64,000 nt of DNA from Solirubrobacter soli DSM 22325 (GCF_000423665.1 NZ_AUIK01000024.1:62001-126000); one strand, 5' to 3'. Positions 51,932-60,491 are shown, counted from the first letter of the stretch. The notes: generated from the letters alone by a model not told the origin. Made by a program: numbers and translations.

Positions 51932-52992
51932 TCTCGAGCGGTCACGTCCGAACGGGGTCCTATCTTCTCGGCGTGGCTCCGGTTGCTCAACTGACCTCGG
52001 TGGAGATTTGCGCTGGCGCTGGCGGCCAGGCGCACGGTCTCGAGAATGCGGGGTTCAAGCACCTCGCGCTCGTCGAGAACGATCGCTGGTGTTGCGAGAC
52101 TCTCCGGGCGCGCCGCCTGTGGAGGGATCAGGTCCGCGAGCTCAGCGTGAAGGAGTGGAAGGCCACGACGTTCAAGGGCCGGGTGGACCTGTTCGCAGGG
52201 GGTGTTCCTTGTCCCCCGTTCTCACGGGCCGGACGCCGGCTCGGCGCAGACGACGAACGTGACCTATTCCCTACAGCGATTGAGCTGATCCGCGAGTGCG
52301 AGCCGCGAGCCGTGATGCTGGAGAACGTGCGCGGACTCCTCTCCCCCGACTTCGATGACTACCGGCGTACCGTGATCGAACAACCGCTCATGAACATGGG
52401 CTACGTCCCGCGATGGAAACTTCTGGAAGCGCGAGACTACGGCGTGCCGCAGTTGCGGCCCCGGGTGCTCCTTGTCGCACTGAAGGAGGACGCCGACGAG
52501 CACTTCGCGTGGCCCGACAAGCGCCCCGAGGCGACAAGCTCCGTTGGTGAAGTATTGCGCCGGGAGATGGGTCGCGGCGGTTGGAGCGGCGCAACTGAGT
52601 GGGCTAAGCGAGCCAACGGCATCGCTCCCACGCTCGTGGGCGGGTCGAAGAAGCACGGCGGCCCGGACCTCGGTCCGACACAGGCTAAGAAGCAGTGGGC
52701 AGCGATGGGAGTCAACGCCCACCTCGTGGCGATTGAGCCGCCCGCGCCAGACTTCCCGCTCGACGGTAATCCGATATTGACCGTGCGCATGGCCGCGATG
52801 CTGCAGGGCTTCCCGCGCGATTGGCCCTTGCAGGGCAGCAAGACCGCCGCGTACCGCCAAGTGGGCAACGCGTTCCCACCCCCGGTGGCCGAAGCTGTCG
52901 GGAGGAAGATCCACGCAGCGCTCCTGGCTGCTGCCGCAGCCCCGCCGGCTGATCTTGCGGCGCGCCTTGAGCGCGAGCGCGCCGCGGCGTAG
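51928..52992 (+). CDS. DNA (cytosine-5) methyltransferase, predicted GCCGGC specificity
   Basis: A 354-residue C5 methyltransferase. Motif I is EICAGAGGQAHG (~26-37), motif IV GGVPCPPFS with catalytic Cys95, motif VI LENVRG with Glu132, motif VIII QLRPRVLL, motif X QVGNAFPPPV. The target-recognition region contains GIAPTLVGGSKKHGGPDLG, a block I associate with methyltransferases of GCCGGC systems, though I cannot check this. It would protect host sites against both nearby endonucleases. The GTG start overlaps the previous stop; GTG 51973 would remove 15 residues. It may also serve as DrmMII, the C5 enzyme of class 2 DISARM. Confidence 0.88.
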   Translation: MISSGHVRTGSYLLGVAPVAQLTSVEICAGAGGQAHGLENAGFKHLALVENDRWCCETLRARRLWRDQVRELSVKEWKATTFKGRVDLFAGGVPCPPFSRAGRRLGADDERDLFPTAIELIRECEPRAVMLENVRGLLSPDFDDYRRTVIEQPLMNMGYVPRWKLLEARDYGVPQLRPRVLLVALKEDADEHFAWPDKRPEATSSVGEVLRREMGRGGWSGATEWAKRANGIAPTLVGGSKKHGGPDLGPTQAKKQWAAMGVNAHLVAIEPPAPDFPLDGNPILTVRMAAMLQGFPRDWPLQGSKTAAYRQVGNAFPPPVAEAVGRKIHAALLAAAAAPPADLAARLERERAAA

Positions 52993-53053
52993 CTTGGTAG
53001 AAGCGCACCCCGGCACGTAGGGACATAGCTATCGCACGGCGAACTCCCGTGCG

Positions 53054-54064
53054 ATGCCTCGCTCCCCTGCCAGCGGGACGCTAGTCCCTCGCACTAAGAG
53101 GTTCCGTAACGAGCCTAGGCACCTGGTGGGGGCTGACCCGCCCGCGCGCGGCGCGGACCCTGAGCTTGATCGCGTGACCGACTACATCGTCACCGCCGAC
53201 CCTCACGGCGAGAGGCTAGGTGACGTACTCCGCGACACCTACGACCAGCTACTCGATGGCCAGGCCACGGGCCGCTGGGACTGGCTCACGCTGCGCAAGA
53301 CCGAGAAGACCCATATGGGGACGTTGGTCGAGATCAATCTGCACCGGGAGTTCGACTTCGGCGACGGCGACAAGATGGACTACTGCATCGATGGCGCCGA
53401 GGTCGACTGCAAGTTCTCCCAGTCGCTCGGCGGGTGGGAAATGCCGCCAGAGTCAGTGGGCCATCTATGCCTCGTGGTTTGGGCGAGCGATGACCTCAGC
53501 CGCTGGGAAGCCGGGCTCATTCGTGTGCACGAGGGGTTTTTGCGACCGGGTGGCAATCGCGACGCGAAGCGGCGCCTGACCGACGAGGGTGAGAGCCGGG
53601 TCCGATGGCTTTACGACAGGCCCCCACTTCCCGAAAACCTGCTGCTCCATCTGACCGATGAGGCCCGCGAGCGGATCTTCAGCGCAGGCAGCGGCCAGCA
53701 GCGGATCAACGAGCTCTTCCGGTCGGTCACCGGCAGGATCATCCGCCGTGCCGTGATCCTCACGGTCGCGATGCAAGACGACAGCCTCAAACGCGCGCGG
53801 GACGCGCGGCTGCCACGCCATCTTGGACGCGAGGGATATCTGGTCCTTGGCCATCAAGAGCAGGATCCGCTCGTGGCAGCCGCTCTCGGCCTGCCGGTTC
53901 CCCGTAAGGGCGAGTTCATCAGCGCGCGAGTCACTCCACACGACGGGCTGCCTGGTCCCGGTGTCGCGGAGATCAACGGCAATCTCTGGCGCGTCGCCGG
54001 TCCGGACGACACACCACCGGCAGCGCCGCAGCTAGTTCGCGTCGCACGCCGAGACGCTCGCTGA
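53054..54064 (+). CDS. NaeI-like type II endonuclease (predicted site GCCGGC)
   Basis: A 336-residue protein closely resembling NaeI (317 residues, cuts GCC/GGC, requires two sites). The core THMGTLVEINLHREF (87-100) and VDCKF align with its active site: Glu93, Asp109, Asp118 and Lys120 match NaeI Glu70, Asp86, Asp95 and Lys97. Leu66 in DQLLDG matches NaeI Leu43, the residue whose change to Lys turns NaeI into a topoisomerase, so endonuclease activity is expected. The C-terminal DNA-binding half is also alike (LVLGHQEQDP, LGLPVPRKGE). It lies 61 bp after the methyltransferase on the same strand. NaeI residue numbers are from memory of the literature. Confidence 0.9.
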   Translation: MPRSPASGTLVPRTKRFRNEPRHLVGADPPARGADPELDRVTDYIVTADPHGERLGDVLRDTYDQLLDGQATGRWDWLTLRKTEKTHMGTLVEINLHREFDFGDGDKMDYCIDGAEVDCKFSQSLGGWEMPPESVGHLCLVVWASDDLSRWEAGLIRVHEGFLRPGGNRDAKRRLTDEGESRVRWLYDRPPLPENLLLHLTDEARERIFSAGSGQQRINELFRSVTGRIIRRAVILTVAMQDDSLKRARDARLPRHLGREGYLVLGHQEQDPLVAAALGLPVPRKGEFISARVTPHDGLPGPGVAEINGNLWRVAGPDDTPPAAPQLVRVARRDAR

Positions 54065-54191
54065 CCAAGGTGTATCACGGCACAACGCTGACTTCCCCGG
54101 CCGACGGTGTGGCGACGACAACTGGCGCGGGTCATCGCGCCCTCATCGGCGCTTCGTTGCGGCGCCAAGAGGAACCCGAGAGCCGCGGAGA

Positions 54192-55388
54192 TCACATTGG
54201 CGGGAAGTTCGCAGACAGCCAGGACTTGACTGCTTCCGGCGTGGCGTAACCGTGCTCCTTGAGCAGGTCGGTGATGTCGCGGCCGCAAATCACTACGACT
54301 GGGTGCTGATCGTCGCGCAGCTCCGCGTAGGCCTGCCTGTTGAGGCCGCTGGTGGTGACGAAGACGCCGAACTGGCGGTGACGAAGCCGACTGATGAGAC
54401 GCGCAACGTCACGAACCCCGGACAGGTTGCTGGGCGCATAACACTTGGCTTCGAGGCTGAAGTCCAGGTGGATCTGATCGGCTTGCGGGCCAAGCGAGTA
54501 CCGGCCGATCGCGTCGCGGCCGCCGTCGCGACTGCGGCGGGTGCCCTCGATGAAGCTGACGGCCTCCTTGGCCATCATGCGCCACAACGCAATGGCGCAA
54601 GCTTCGAACTCGTGGTGCCTTCTGTGGAAATGATCGGTTATCGCCCTCAGGAGCGCCGCGTCGGCCGTTGTCGCAGGTCCCTGCTCGGCGGGTGCGCGCC
54701 ACGTACGGGTCCGTGCGGCGCGGAGGGGCGTGTACTTGCCGTTGTCGATGAACCCGTGGAACGGCGGCGGGCATGCCGGTCCCGGTGGAGAGCCGGTAGC
54801 AAGTTCGCCGATCCACGCTCGCGCGACCGTGGTCCCGGTGTCGAGGATGGTGAAGATCGCCCGGTAGTTCTGGAAGCGCTGGCCCGCGGTGGTGCGCCAG
54901 ATCGCAACGAGGTCTGCACCCGGGAGCAGCTCGGCGGCGCCGGGGACCGCGAGGCCGAGGAAGGTGACGTCGCGGCCGCCGCCCGCGGCGGCCTTGCGGA
55001 ATACGAAGAACGGCGGGATCGCGTGTCGCTGAGGCGGCTCACCGTGCAGCGCGTCAAAGCACGCCCGCAGCAGCCTGTTGCCGCTGCGGGAGGTCGCGTG
55101 CAGGTCGGAACCCGGGACCTTGTTGTCGCCGAAGTAGGTGAACTGGCCCGTCTCCTCGTCGAGGCGGTCGGGCCAGTCAAGGTCTTCGCCAGAGCTGAAC
55201 AGGACTGCGAACTTGACGCTGCCGGACTGGACGCTGCCTGCGGTGCGAAAGCCGCCTTGGTTGCCGACGCCGGGTAAGAGGCGGTGTAGCGGCTCGGCTC
55301 TGATGTCGGGTTGAGGTCCCTGCTCGTAGATCGTCCCGATCGTCAGGTCAGCTGTCGGCAGATCCGCATACGCGACGCGCGTCGGCAT
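54192..55388 (-). CDS. AspBHI-like type IV restriction endonuclease
   Basis: A 398-residue protein starting at ATG 55388. The N-terminus (ADLPTADLTIGTIYEQG, then LLPGVGNQGGFR, then FTYFGDNKVPGSDLHAT) matches the N-terminal domain of AspBHI-like modification-dependent enzymes. The C-terminus is an Mrr-type PD-(D/E)xK nuclease with DGGRDAIG and LEAKCYAP. Such enzymes cut DNA containing modified cytosine. It is convergent with the NaeI-like gene; the 126 bp between them contain nothing I recognise. It must tolerate the pattern made by the nearby C5 methyltransferase. Confidence 0.8.
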   Translation of the reverse strand: MPTRVAYADLPTADLTIGTIYEQGPQPDIRAEPLHRLLPGVGNQGGFRTAGSVQSGSVKFAVLFSSGEDLDWPDRLDEETGQFTYFGDNKVPGSDLHATSRSGNRLLRACFDALHGEPPQRHAIPPFFVFRKAAAGGGRDVTFLGLAVPGAAELLPGADLVAIWRTTAGQRFQNYRAIFTILDTGTTVARAWIGELATGSPPGPACPPPFHGFIDNGKYTPLRAARTRTWRAPAEQGPATTADAALLRAITDHFHRRHHEFEACAIALWRMMAKEAVSFIEGTRRSRDGGRDAIGRYSLGPQADQIHLDFSLEAKCYAPSNLSGVRDVARLISRLRHRQFGVFVTTSGLNRQAYAELRDDQHPVVVICGRDITDLLKEHGYATPEAVKSWLSANFPPM

Positions 55389-55424
55389 AGCCCCGAGTAT
55401 CGCCGAACCGCGCAATGCCCGCAT

Positions 55425-55993
55425 CGGCCCCGCCGTCCAGGCCTTTAAGGCCTCGATGATCTCGTCGCGACCGAAGGCGGGGCGGGCTCGGGGCAGGCAG
55501 GCGCGGCAGCGGACGCCAAGCAGGGCCGGGCCGCCGCAGCCGCGGCAGACCGTGGCCGCGAGGTAGCGGTAGGCGGTGCGCAGGTCGACGCCGAGGTGTT
55601 CGGCGATCGCGCGCACCGGCTCTCCGGCCGCCCGCAGCGCCGTGGCGCTCGCGACCGCTCGCCGAGCGGGAGGTCGTGCTCGACCGTAGACACGGGGAGC
55701 CCCGCGGCTTGCAGGCCCGCGGTCCAGGAGCCGAAGTGGTGCGCGGCGGTCCCGGCGCTTGGCCAGCGCGGGTGCTCGGAGCGCCAGCGTGCCGACCCGG
55801 GGCCCGGGCCGGTTGCCGTGGCCGACCATTCGTGCGCGCGCGGCCGCCCGCCGCGCACGCGTGCCCAGTCCTGCATCGCGGCGACGATCGCCTCCGTGTC
55901 CCAGCTGCCGGGGTCCCCGGCGCGGATCTCGTGTGGCACGCCGCCGGCGGGGCTGCGGCGCGGTTGGGACTCGCGGGCCGACCCGGCGCTCAT
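55425..55993 (-). pseudogene. Frameshifted and 3'-truncated HTH/homing-endonuclease-associated-repeat protein
   Basis: From ATG 55993 one frame encodes a repeat typical of homing-endonuclease-associated domains (WDTEAIVAAMQDWARVRGG, HFGSWTAGLQAAGLPV). After HDLPLGER the continuation (VASATALRAAGEPVRAIAEH, then an HTH, CRGCGG and CRAC) lies in another frame. Adding one base near 55655-55662 restores it. The second repeat (RDEIIEALKAWTAG) breaks off near 55430, just before the type IV endonuclease start. This is consistent with a gene cut by insertion of the defence island. A sequencing error could explain the frameshift but not the truncation. Confidence 0.65.
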
Positions 55994-56169
55994 GGTCGCC
56001 AGTTTCGCAGCGCGCGCGCCGCGGCGGCAACACGGCGGGTGCGCGACCCGCCGTCGGCCGCCGTGACGTCCGTATCCCAATCCGAGCCGCACTCCGCCGC
56101 TGCAGTGGTCATCGACACCGGCGTTGGCGGCTTGATCGGCAGGCAGGCGTAGCTGGGTGCGGCGGCAAC

Positions 56170-56183
56170 GTTCCACGTAGAAC
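56170..56183. promoter_or_regulatory. parS-like palindrome upstream of parA
   Basis: GTTCCACGTAGAAC is palindromic in 12 of 14 positions and resembles the chromosomal parS consensus (GTTTCACGTGAAAC). It lies 26 bp before the parA start, next to a parA-parB pair. It may be the ParB-binding site and/or an operator. I saw only one copy, though I could not search exhaustively. Confidence 0.6.
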
Positions 56184-56209
56184 ATCACCGTCCGCGGGAG
56201 GAGCCTGTC

Positions 56210-57052
56210 GTGTTCACGATCGCCGTGTTGAGCCACAAGGGCGGCGTCGGCAAGACGCTGACGTGCGCCAACCTCGCCGCGGGCCTTGCCGACCTGGGAC
56301 ACGCAGTCCTGATGGTCGACTTCGACCCACAAGCCGATCTGTCCTCCAGCTGGGCGCTGAATGACGACGCCACTCGTCTGCGCATCGAGGACTCGCTCGA
56401 GCACACAGACGCCGACGTCAGCGACGCGCTCGCGCACATCCCGCTCGGCGACGGCGCCGGAAGCCTGGCCCTCCTCCCCACCGGCCACGAGCGCCTGCGC
56501 CGTCAGACCGCTCGCCTGCTGGGCGGGGATGGTCGCGAGCTTCGGCGGCTCCTGGACCCGCTAGACGGCCGGTTCGACATCGCGCTCGTGGACACGCCCG
56601 CCGGCGACACGGTCTTCGGACGCCAAGCGATCGTGGCCGCTCACGCGGCGATCGTCCCGCTGCTGCCCGGCTACCACGAACTCCGCGCGCTGACGCGCGC
56701 GCTCGATGTGCTCGACGAACGCGCACAGCACGCGCAGACCCGCCTGCACCTCCTCGGCGCCCTCGTCCTGAACGCCGATCCGCGCTGGCGCTCGACTAAG
56801 GAGTACGGCCGCCACCTCGCCGCCATGGCCGCCACGCAGCGACTCGCGTTGTTCGACACCGTCATCCCGCGCCACCAGCCGGTCACCGACCACGCGCGCT
56901 ACGGCGTGCCCACCGTGTGGCTGAGGCCCGCCAGCACCGTGGCCGTCGCCTACCGCGAACTCGCCCACGAGGTCACCGGCCGTCTCGCCGAACTCGACGC
57001 GCACCGCGCCGCGGACGACATGAACCTCGGCGCCGCCAGGCCAGCGCGATGA
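56210..57052 (+). CDS. parA: ParA-type partition ATPase
   Basis: A 280-residue ParA/Soj ATPase. The deviant Walker A KGGVGKT (10-16) is intact, as are LMVDFDPQADL and a central DTPAGD. It starts with GTG 56210, preceded by a good ribosome-binding site (GGGAGGAG at 56196-56203), and overlaps parB by ATGA. It would act with ParB in stable maintenance of the element when excised. Confidence 0.9.
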   Translation: MFTIAVLSHKGGVGKTLTCANLAAGLADLGHAVLMVDFDPQADLSSSWALNDDATRLRIEDSLEHTDADVSDALAHIPLGDGAGSLALLPTGHERLRRQTARLLGGDGRELRRLLDPLDGRFDIALVDTPAGDTVFGRQAIVAAHAAIVPLLPGYHELRALTRALDVLDERAQHAQTRLHLLGALVLNADPRWRSTKEYGRHLAAMAATQRLALFDTVIPRHQPVTDHARYGVPTVWLRPASTVAVAYRELAHEVTGRLAELDAHRAADDMNLGAARPAR

Positions 57053-57954
57053 CTCGGCCACCGACGCCCCGCGCCCTGCCCACCCGCAACACAACGCGAC
57101 GCACGGCCGCCGCGCCGGGGCGATCCGATCCCTTCGGCACACCGAGCTCACCCACCGACGCGCGCCTTCGCGAACTGCCCCTGGACGCGATCACCCCGAA
57201 CCCCGAGCAGCCCCGGAAACGCTTCGACGCGGCAGCGCACGAGCGCCTCGCCGACTCGATCCGCGAACGCGGCGTGCTGCAGCCCGTGCTCGTCCGCCCG
57301 CTCGGCGACGAACGGTTCGAACTGATCGCAGGCGAGCGGCGCTGGCGCGCCGCGCAGCTCGCCGAACTCGACACGATCCCGTCATACGTACGCAGCGACA
57401 CCGACGACGCCGCCGCACTCGAGCTCGCCCTGATCGAGAACGCCGCCCGCGAGGACCTCACCCCGGTCGAGGAGGCCCGGACGCTGAGCACGCTGATCGA
57501 CGACCTCGGACTCACCCAAGCCGCGCTGGCCAAGCGGATCGGCCGCAGCCGCTCCGACCTCGCCAACACGCTGCGACTGCTCGACCTCCCCGACGACGCG
57601 CTGGATCTGATCGGCGCCGGCCGGCTCAGCAAGGGGCACGGCAAGAGCCTGCTGGCTCTCCCGGACGCGGCCGAACGCAGCCGGCTGGCGCGACGTGCCG
57701 TCGAGGCCGGCTGGTCGGTGCGGCAGCTCGAGCGCGCGATCTCGGCGTCCGCCCCGCACCGCCCGGAATCCCCAGACGGAGTCGACGGTCGCGCCGCCCT
57801 CGCGCGCGAGCTCACCGAACGCGCCGCCGGCACCATCGACATACCGGTCGAGGTGCGTCCCCGTGGTAACGGCTTCGCCGTGCGGCTCCTCGCGGCCGAC
57901 CGCGCCACCGTCGTGTCGGTCCTCGCCCGACTCGCCCGAGACGCACAGCCGTAA
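57049..57954 (+). CDS. parB: ParB-type partition protein
   Basis: A 301-residue ParB. An N-terminal ParB/Srx-type domain carries GERRWRAAQLAE (the CTP-binding GERRxRA box), followed by an HTH segment (LTQAALAKRIGRSRSDLANTL) and a C-terminal dimerisation region. It begins at ATG 57049 overlapping the parA stop. It presumably binds the parS-like site at 56170-56183. Confidence 0.9.
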   Translation: MTRPPTPRALPTRNTTRRTAAAPGRSDPFGTPSSPTDARLRELPLDAITPNPEQPRKRFDAAAHERLADSIRERGVLQPVLVRPLGDERFELIAGERRWRAAQLAELDTIPSYVRSDTDDAAALELALIENAAREDLTPVEEARTLSTLIDDLGLTQAALAKRIGRSRSDLANTLRLLDLPDDALDLIGAGRLSKGHGKSLLALPDAAERSRLARRAVEAGWSVRQLERAISASAPHRPESPDGVDGRAALARELTERAAGTIDIPVEVRPRGNGFAVRLLAADRATVVSVLARLARDAQP

Positions 57955-58691
57955 CCTCTCAGCGCCGGACGCTGTTGGTCGCCGCCAACGCGACGGTCGA
58001 TCCGAGCGCGTCGCCGTGCACACAAGGATCGTCGTCCCGCGCGTTCCCTGCCACGCGTGCGACCACAGGTCGGACCGCGCCGCGCCGCCTCCGTCGCGTG
58101 CCGCCGTAGTTGAGCGAAAGCGGCCACTACCTCGGTGAAGCGCAACGCCGCAAGGGCGCCGGAACTCCCGCCCCGCCGTGGCTCGCATGATCTGCGCTGG
58201 CGCACGTTCGAGTCCCACGAACTTGGGCGGAGCGTGACGCTCCGCAGCTGCGACATCCCAGCGTTAAAGAACTCGATTTGCAGCCATTTTGTCCGCCGTT
58301 CCGCCCAAGTAGCGGCGAACCGCGGCCGGAGACTTAGGTAGGTCGAACCTGGCCGCAGCCGCGGCGTTCGACCGTGAAGCTCGGCTTCCGGACCTCCCGT
58401 ACGACGCCTCATCCAGAGAGGCCGTCAGTGAGGCGCGATGGGCGTGTCCACGGCGCTCCGGCACGGGAGGTGTGTCGGTGACGTCGCGAATCGTCAAACG
58501 GCGGCGGTAACGTACGCGCTTCTTGTGTACGGCTCACCGTTTCCGGTGACCTCCCCGCACTGACGGGGCCTGTACCGCCACAACCGACAAAGGACAGCGT
58601 CCGTCACTCCGAATGCCGGACGTCCCCACTGGTTGATTCCTGTTGCAGCGGCGAGTGCGCTCTAGCGTGAAGCGAGTGGCAAGCTAGCGCC
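57955..58691. other. 737-bp gene-free region with two hairpins
   Basis: No gene is supported. Two small inverted repeats sit close together: CACCG/CGGTG at 58535-58548 and CCCCG/CGGGG at 58553-58568. This is a plausible place for a terminator of parB, an origin of transfer or a replication region, but I see nothing diagnostic. Confidence 0.4.
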
Positions 58692-58970
58692 ATGTCCGAC
58701 TTCCCCGCCCGTTCGCAGGCGCTCATAGACGCCACGCCGATCACGAAGGTCCGCACCGGGGTCAGAACCACCGTCGAGCTGACCGCCTACCCCGACGGTC
58801 ACGCGAACATCGCCGTCGGCACGGTTGACACGAGCCAGCGCGGCTCGATGCGTTACCAGCGGGCCGACAACCTTCCGCTGAACCACAGGCGCGAACTGGA
58901 GCAGTTCCTCGGCGCGATCCTCGACCGCCTCTTCGACGCGGCGGCGGTCGAGGACCAAGCGCGGACATAG
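58692..58970 (+). CDS. Small hypothetical protein
   Basis: A 92-residue protein (SDFPARSQALIDATPITKV) with no recognised domain. No strong Shine-Dalgarno sequence precedes the ATG. The codon-position GC pattern is as in its neighbours. Function unknown. Confidence 0.45.
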   Translation: MSDFPARSQALIDATPITKVRTGVRTTVELTAYPDGHANIAVGTVDTSQRGSMRYQRADNLPLNHRRELEQFLGAILDRLFDAAAVEDQART

Positions 58971-59190
58971 CTCACTCACTCGGCGACCCCGGCGGCCGGA
59001 TCCTGGCACACGAGGCGCGCTGTCCGCGGCTCCGTGTCGCGCCGGGCGGTGAACCACGCCGTGTGCTGGATGGACTCGTTCAGCGCCGCCGGACAAAGTC
59101 GACCAGCCATTCCGCTGGTCGGTTCGAGCTGCGACTGTCCGGCGTAGTCGAGCCCACGGTGCCGGTCGCGGAACCGGCCTCGCCGCGCCC

Positions 59191-59799
59191 TTAAGGGCTC
59201 AATGCGTCGTTGTCACGGCGGGCGTCAGCAATCGCTTCGGGAAGCTCCGCGTAGCTGACTGGCTTGAGCCCCCACTTCGTAAGGGTCGCCAGACCCGCAC
59301 TCTTCTGCCCGGTGGCCAGCAACCGCCGGTGGGCCATGACCCGAAACTCCCAGGGCTCGACATCCAGCGGGTCATATTGCTCCTGCTCGGTCGCCGTATG
59401 CAGAGCAAAGACCCACACATGCACGCGGGATTGCGGATCGACCGGCACGTACTCGCCGAGTTCCTCCGTCCACACGGTGTCGGCGGCCACAGCTCCGAAC
59501 GTCCATGGCGGCGTCGACTGGCGCTTCATCGCCCAGCCTTGCAGCAACCCGGTGGCCTTAGTCTCCACCTTCGTGCCATCCGCGGCCAGGACGTCGTACG
59601 GTCCCCACTCGACGCGAAACGCGGACGGATCACCGACCGCTCGCGCGATCAGCCATTCGATCAACAGGCCGCGCGCAGTGTTCATCTGCAGGTCGCCCAT
59701 GGCCCAGCGCCAGAAATCGAGCACTGTGGCGGGACCCAGCTGCTCGGTGCCTTCGAGTCGCTTGACCTGAGCACGCTGAACCAACGGTCGTTCTGCCAT
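59191..59799 (-). CDS. PD-(D/E)xK-like protein of unknown function
   Basis: A 202-residue protein. The N-terminus has LDFWRWAMGDLQMNTARGLL, then IEWLIARAVG. A nuclease-like core reads WGPYDVLAADGTKVETKATG, in which Asp and E-T-K match the PD-(D/E)xK active site. Proteins with this pattern are widespread in actinobacteria but, to my knowledge, uncharacterised. The start is ATG 59799; an extension to 59874 is unlikely. Confidence 0.6.
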   Translation of the reverse strand: MAERPLVQRAQVKRLEGTEQLGPATVLDFWRWAMGDLQMNTARGLLIEWLIARAVGDPSAFRVEWGPYDVLAADGTKVETKATGLLQGWAMKRQSTPPWTFGAVAADTVWTEELGEYVPVDPQSRVHVWVFALHTATEQEQYDPLDVEPWEFRVMAHRRLLATGQKSAGLATLTKWGLKPVSYAELPEAIADARRDNDALSP

Positions 59800-59928
59800 G
59801 GGCACGAAGTGCCCGAATAGCAAGTCCGACGAACCGGCGCAGGGTCGCGGACCGAGTTGGGTTGTCGGCGACAAAGGCGCAAACCTGCACCGAGCTTCGA
59901 CTCAAGGGAGGTCCGATGTTCTGACCGT

Positions 59929-59947
59929 GCCCGGCGCCGAGCCGGGC
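59929..59947. terminator. GC-rich hairpin (family member 1)
   Basis: GCCCGGC (59929-59935), loop GCCGA, GCCGGGC (59941-59947), followed by CTTTCC. Perfect 7-bp stem. It is one of several similar hairpins between the small genes from 59.9 to 61.4 kb. Confidence 0.5.
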
Positions 59948-59970
59948 CTTTCCACGTCCCCGAAAACGCG

Positions 59971-60000
59971 TCGACCCCAGAGAGGCAACTCCGGGGTCGA
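59971..60000. repeat. Inverted repeat in the leader of the 118-residue gene
   Basis: TCGACCCC (59971-59978) pairs with GGGGTCGA (59993-60000) around a 14-nt loop. It ends about 10 bp before the strong ribosome-binding site AAAGGAGG of the next gene and could modulate its translation. Confidence 0.4.
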
Positions 60001-60026
60001 GGTCGAGCCAAAGGAGGCTCAGCACA

Positions 60027-60383
60027 ATGCATTGGAAGCGTACCACCGCCCCGGACGGCATTCCGGGATCTCCGGGCCCGCCGTCCACGGCGGACGACCC
60101 GCCCGCCTCGAGGCGGGCGAGCGGCGTCAGCGCCGCGCTGCAGGTCGCGTGCGAATTCGCGCGCCCGGGCGTGCGAGTCCACCACCGGCCGACGCTCGCG
60201 CAGCTGCGCGCGATGGCCGTGTTGGACGGGCATTCGCCGGCGAGCTACCCGCTCGACCCGGCGGTGAGCTGGCTGCCCGAGTCGCTGCCGGCGGACTTCC
60301 CGCACGGCAGTGTCGGCCTGCGCTTCGCGCACGCCGGCGGCGAGCTCGTGACGCTGCCCGACGGCTGGAGCTTCTCGCTCTGA
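60027..60383 (+). CDS. Small hypothetical protein with a strong ribosome-binding site
   Basis: A 118-residue protein without a recognised domain; features include AQLRAMAVLDGHSPAS and LPESLPADFPHGSVG. The consensus Shine-Dalgarno AAAGGAGG about 9 bp before the ATG supports real translation. It sits between GC-rich hairpins. Confidence 0.55.
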   Translation: MHWKRTTAPDGIPGSPGPPSTADDPPASRRASGVSAALQVACEFARPGVRVHHRPTLAQLRAMAVLDGHSPASYPLDPAVSWLPESLPADFPHGSVGLRFAHAGGELVTLPDGWSFSL

Positions 60384-60447
60384 GCTGACCACGGCCCGGC
60401 GAAGGTGACACGCCTCGCGCGTGACCGCCTCGCCGCCTGAATCCGTG

Positions 60448-60491
60448 ACGGCCCGGACGCCGCTCCCTCACCGGGGTGGTGGCCGGGCCGT
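60448..60491. terminator. GC-rich hairpin (family member 2)
   Basis: ACGGCCCGG (60448-60456) pairs perfectly with CCGGGCCGT (60483-60491); the 26-nt spacer can itself fold (CACC/GGTG). It is followed by TTCGTCGTT. It lies after the 118-residue gene. Confidence 0.45.
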
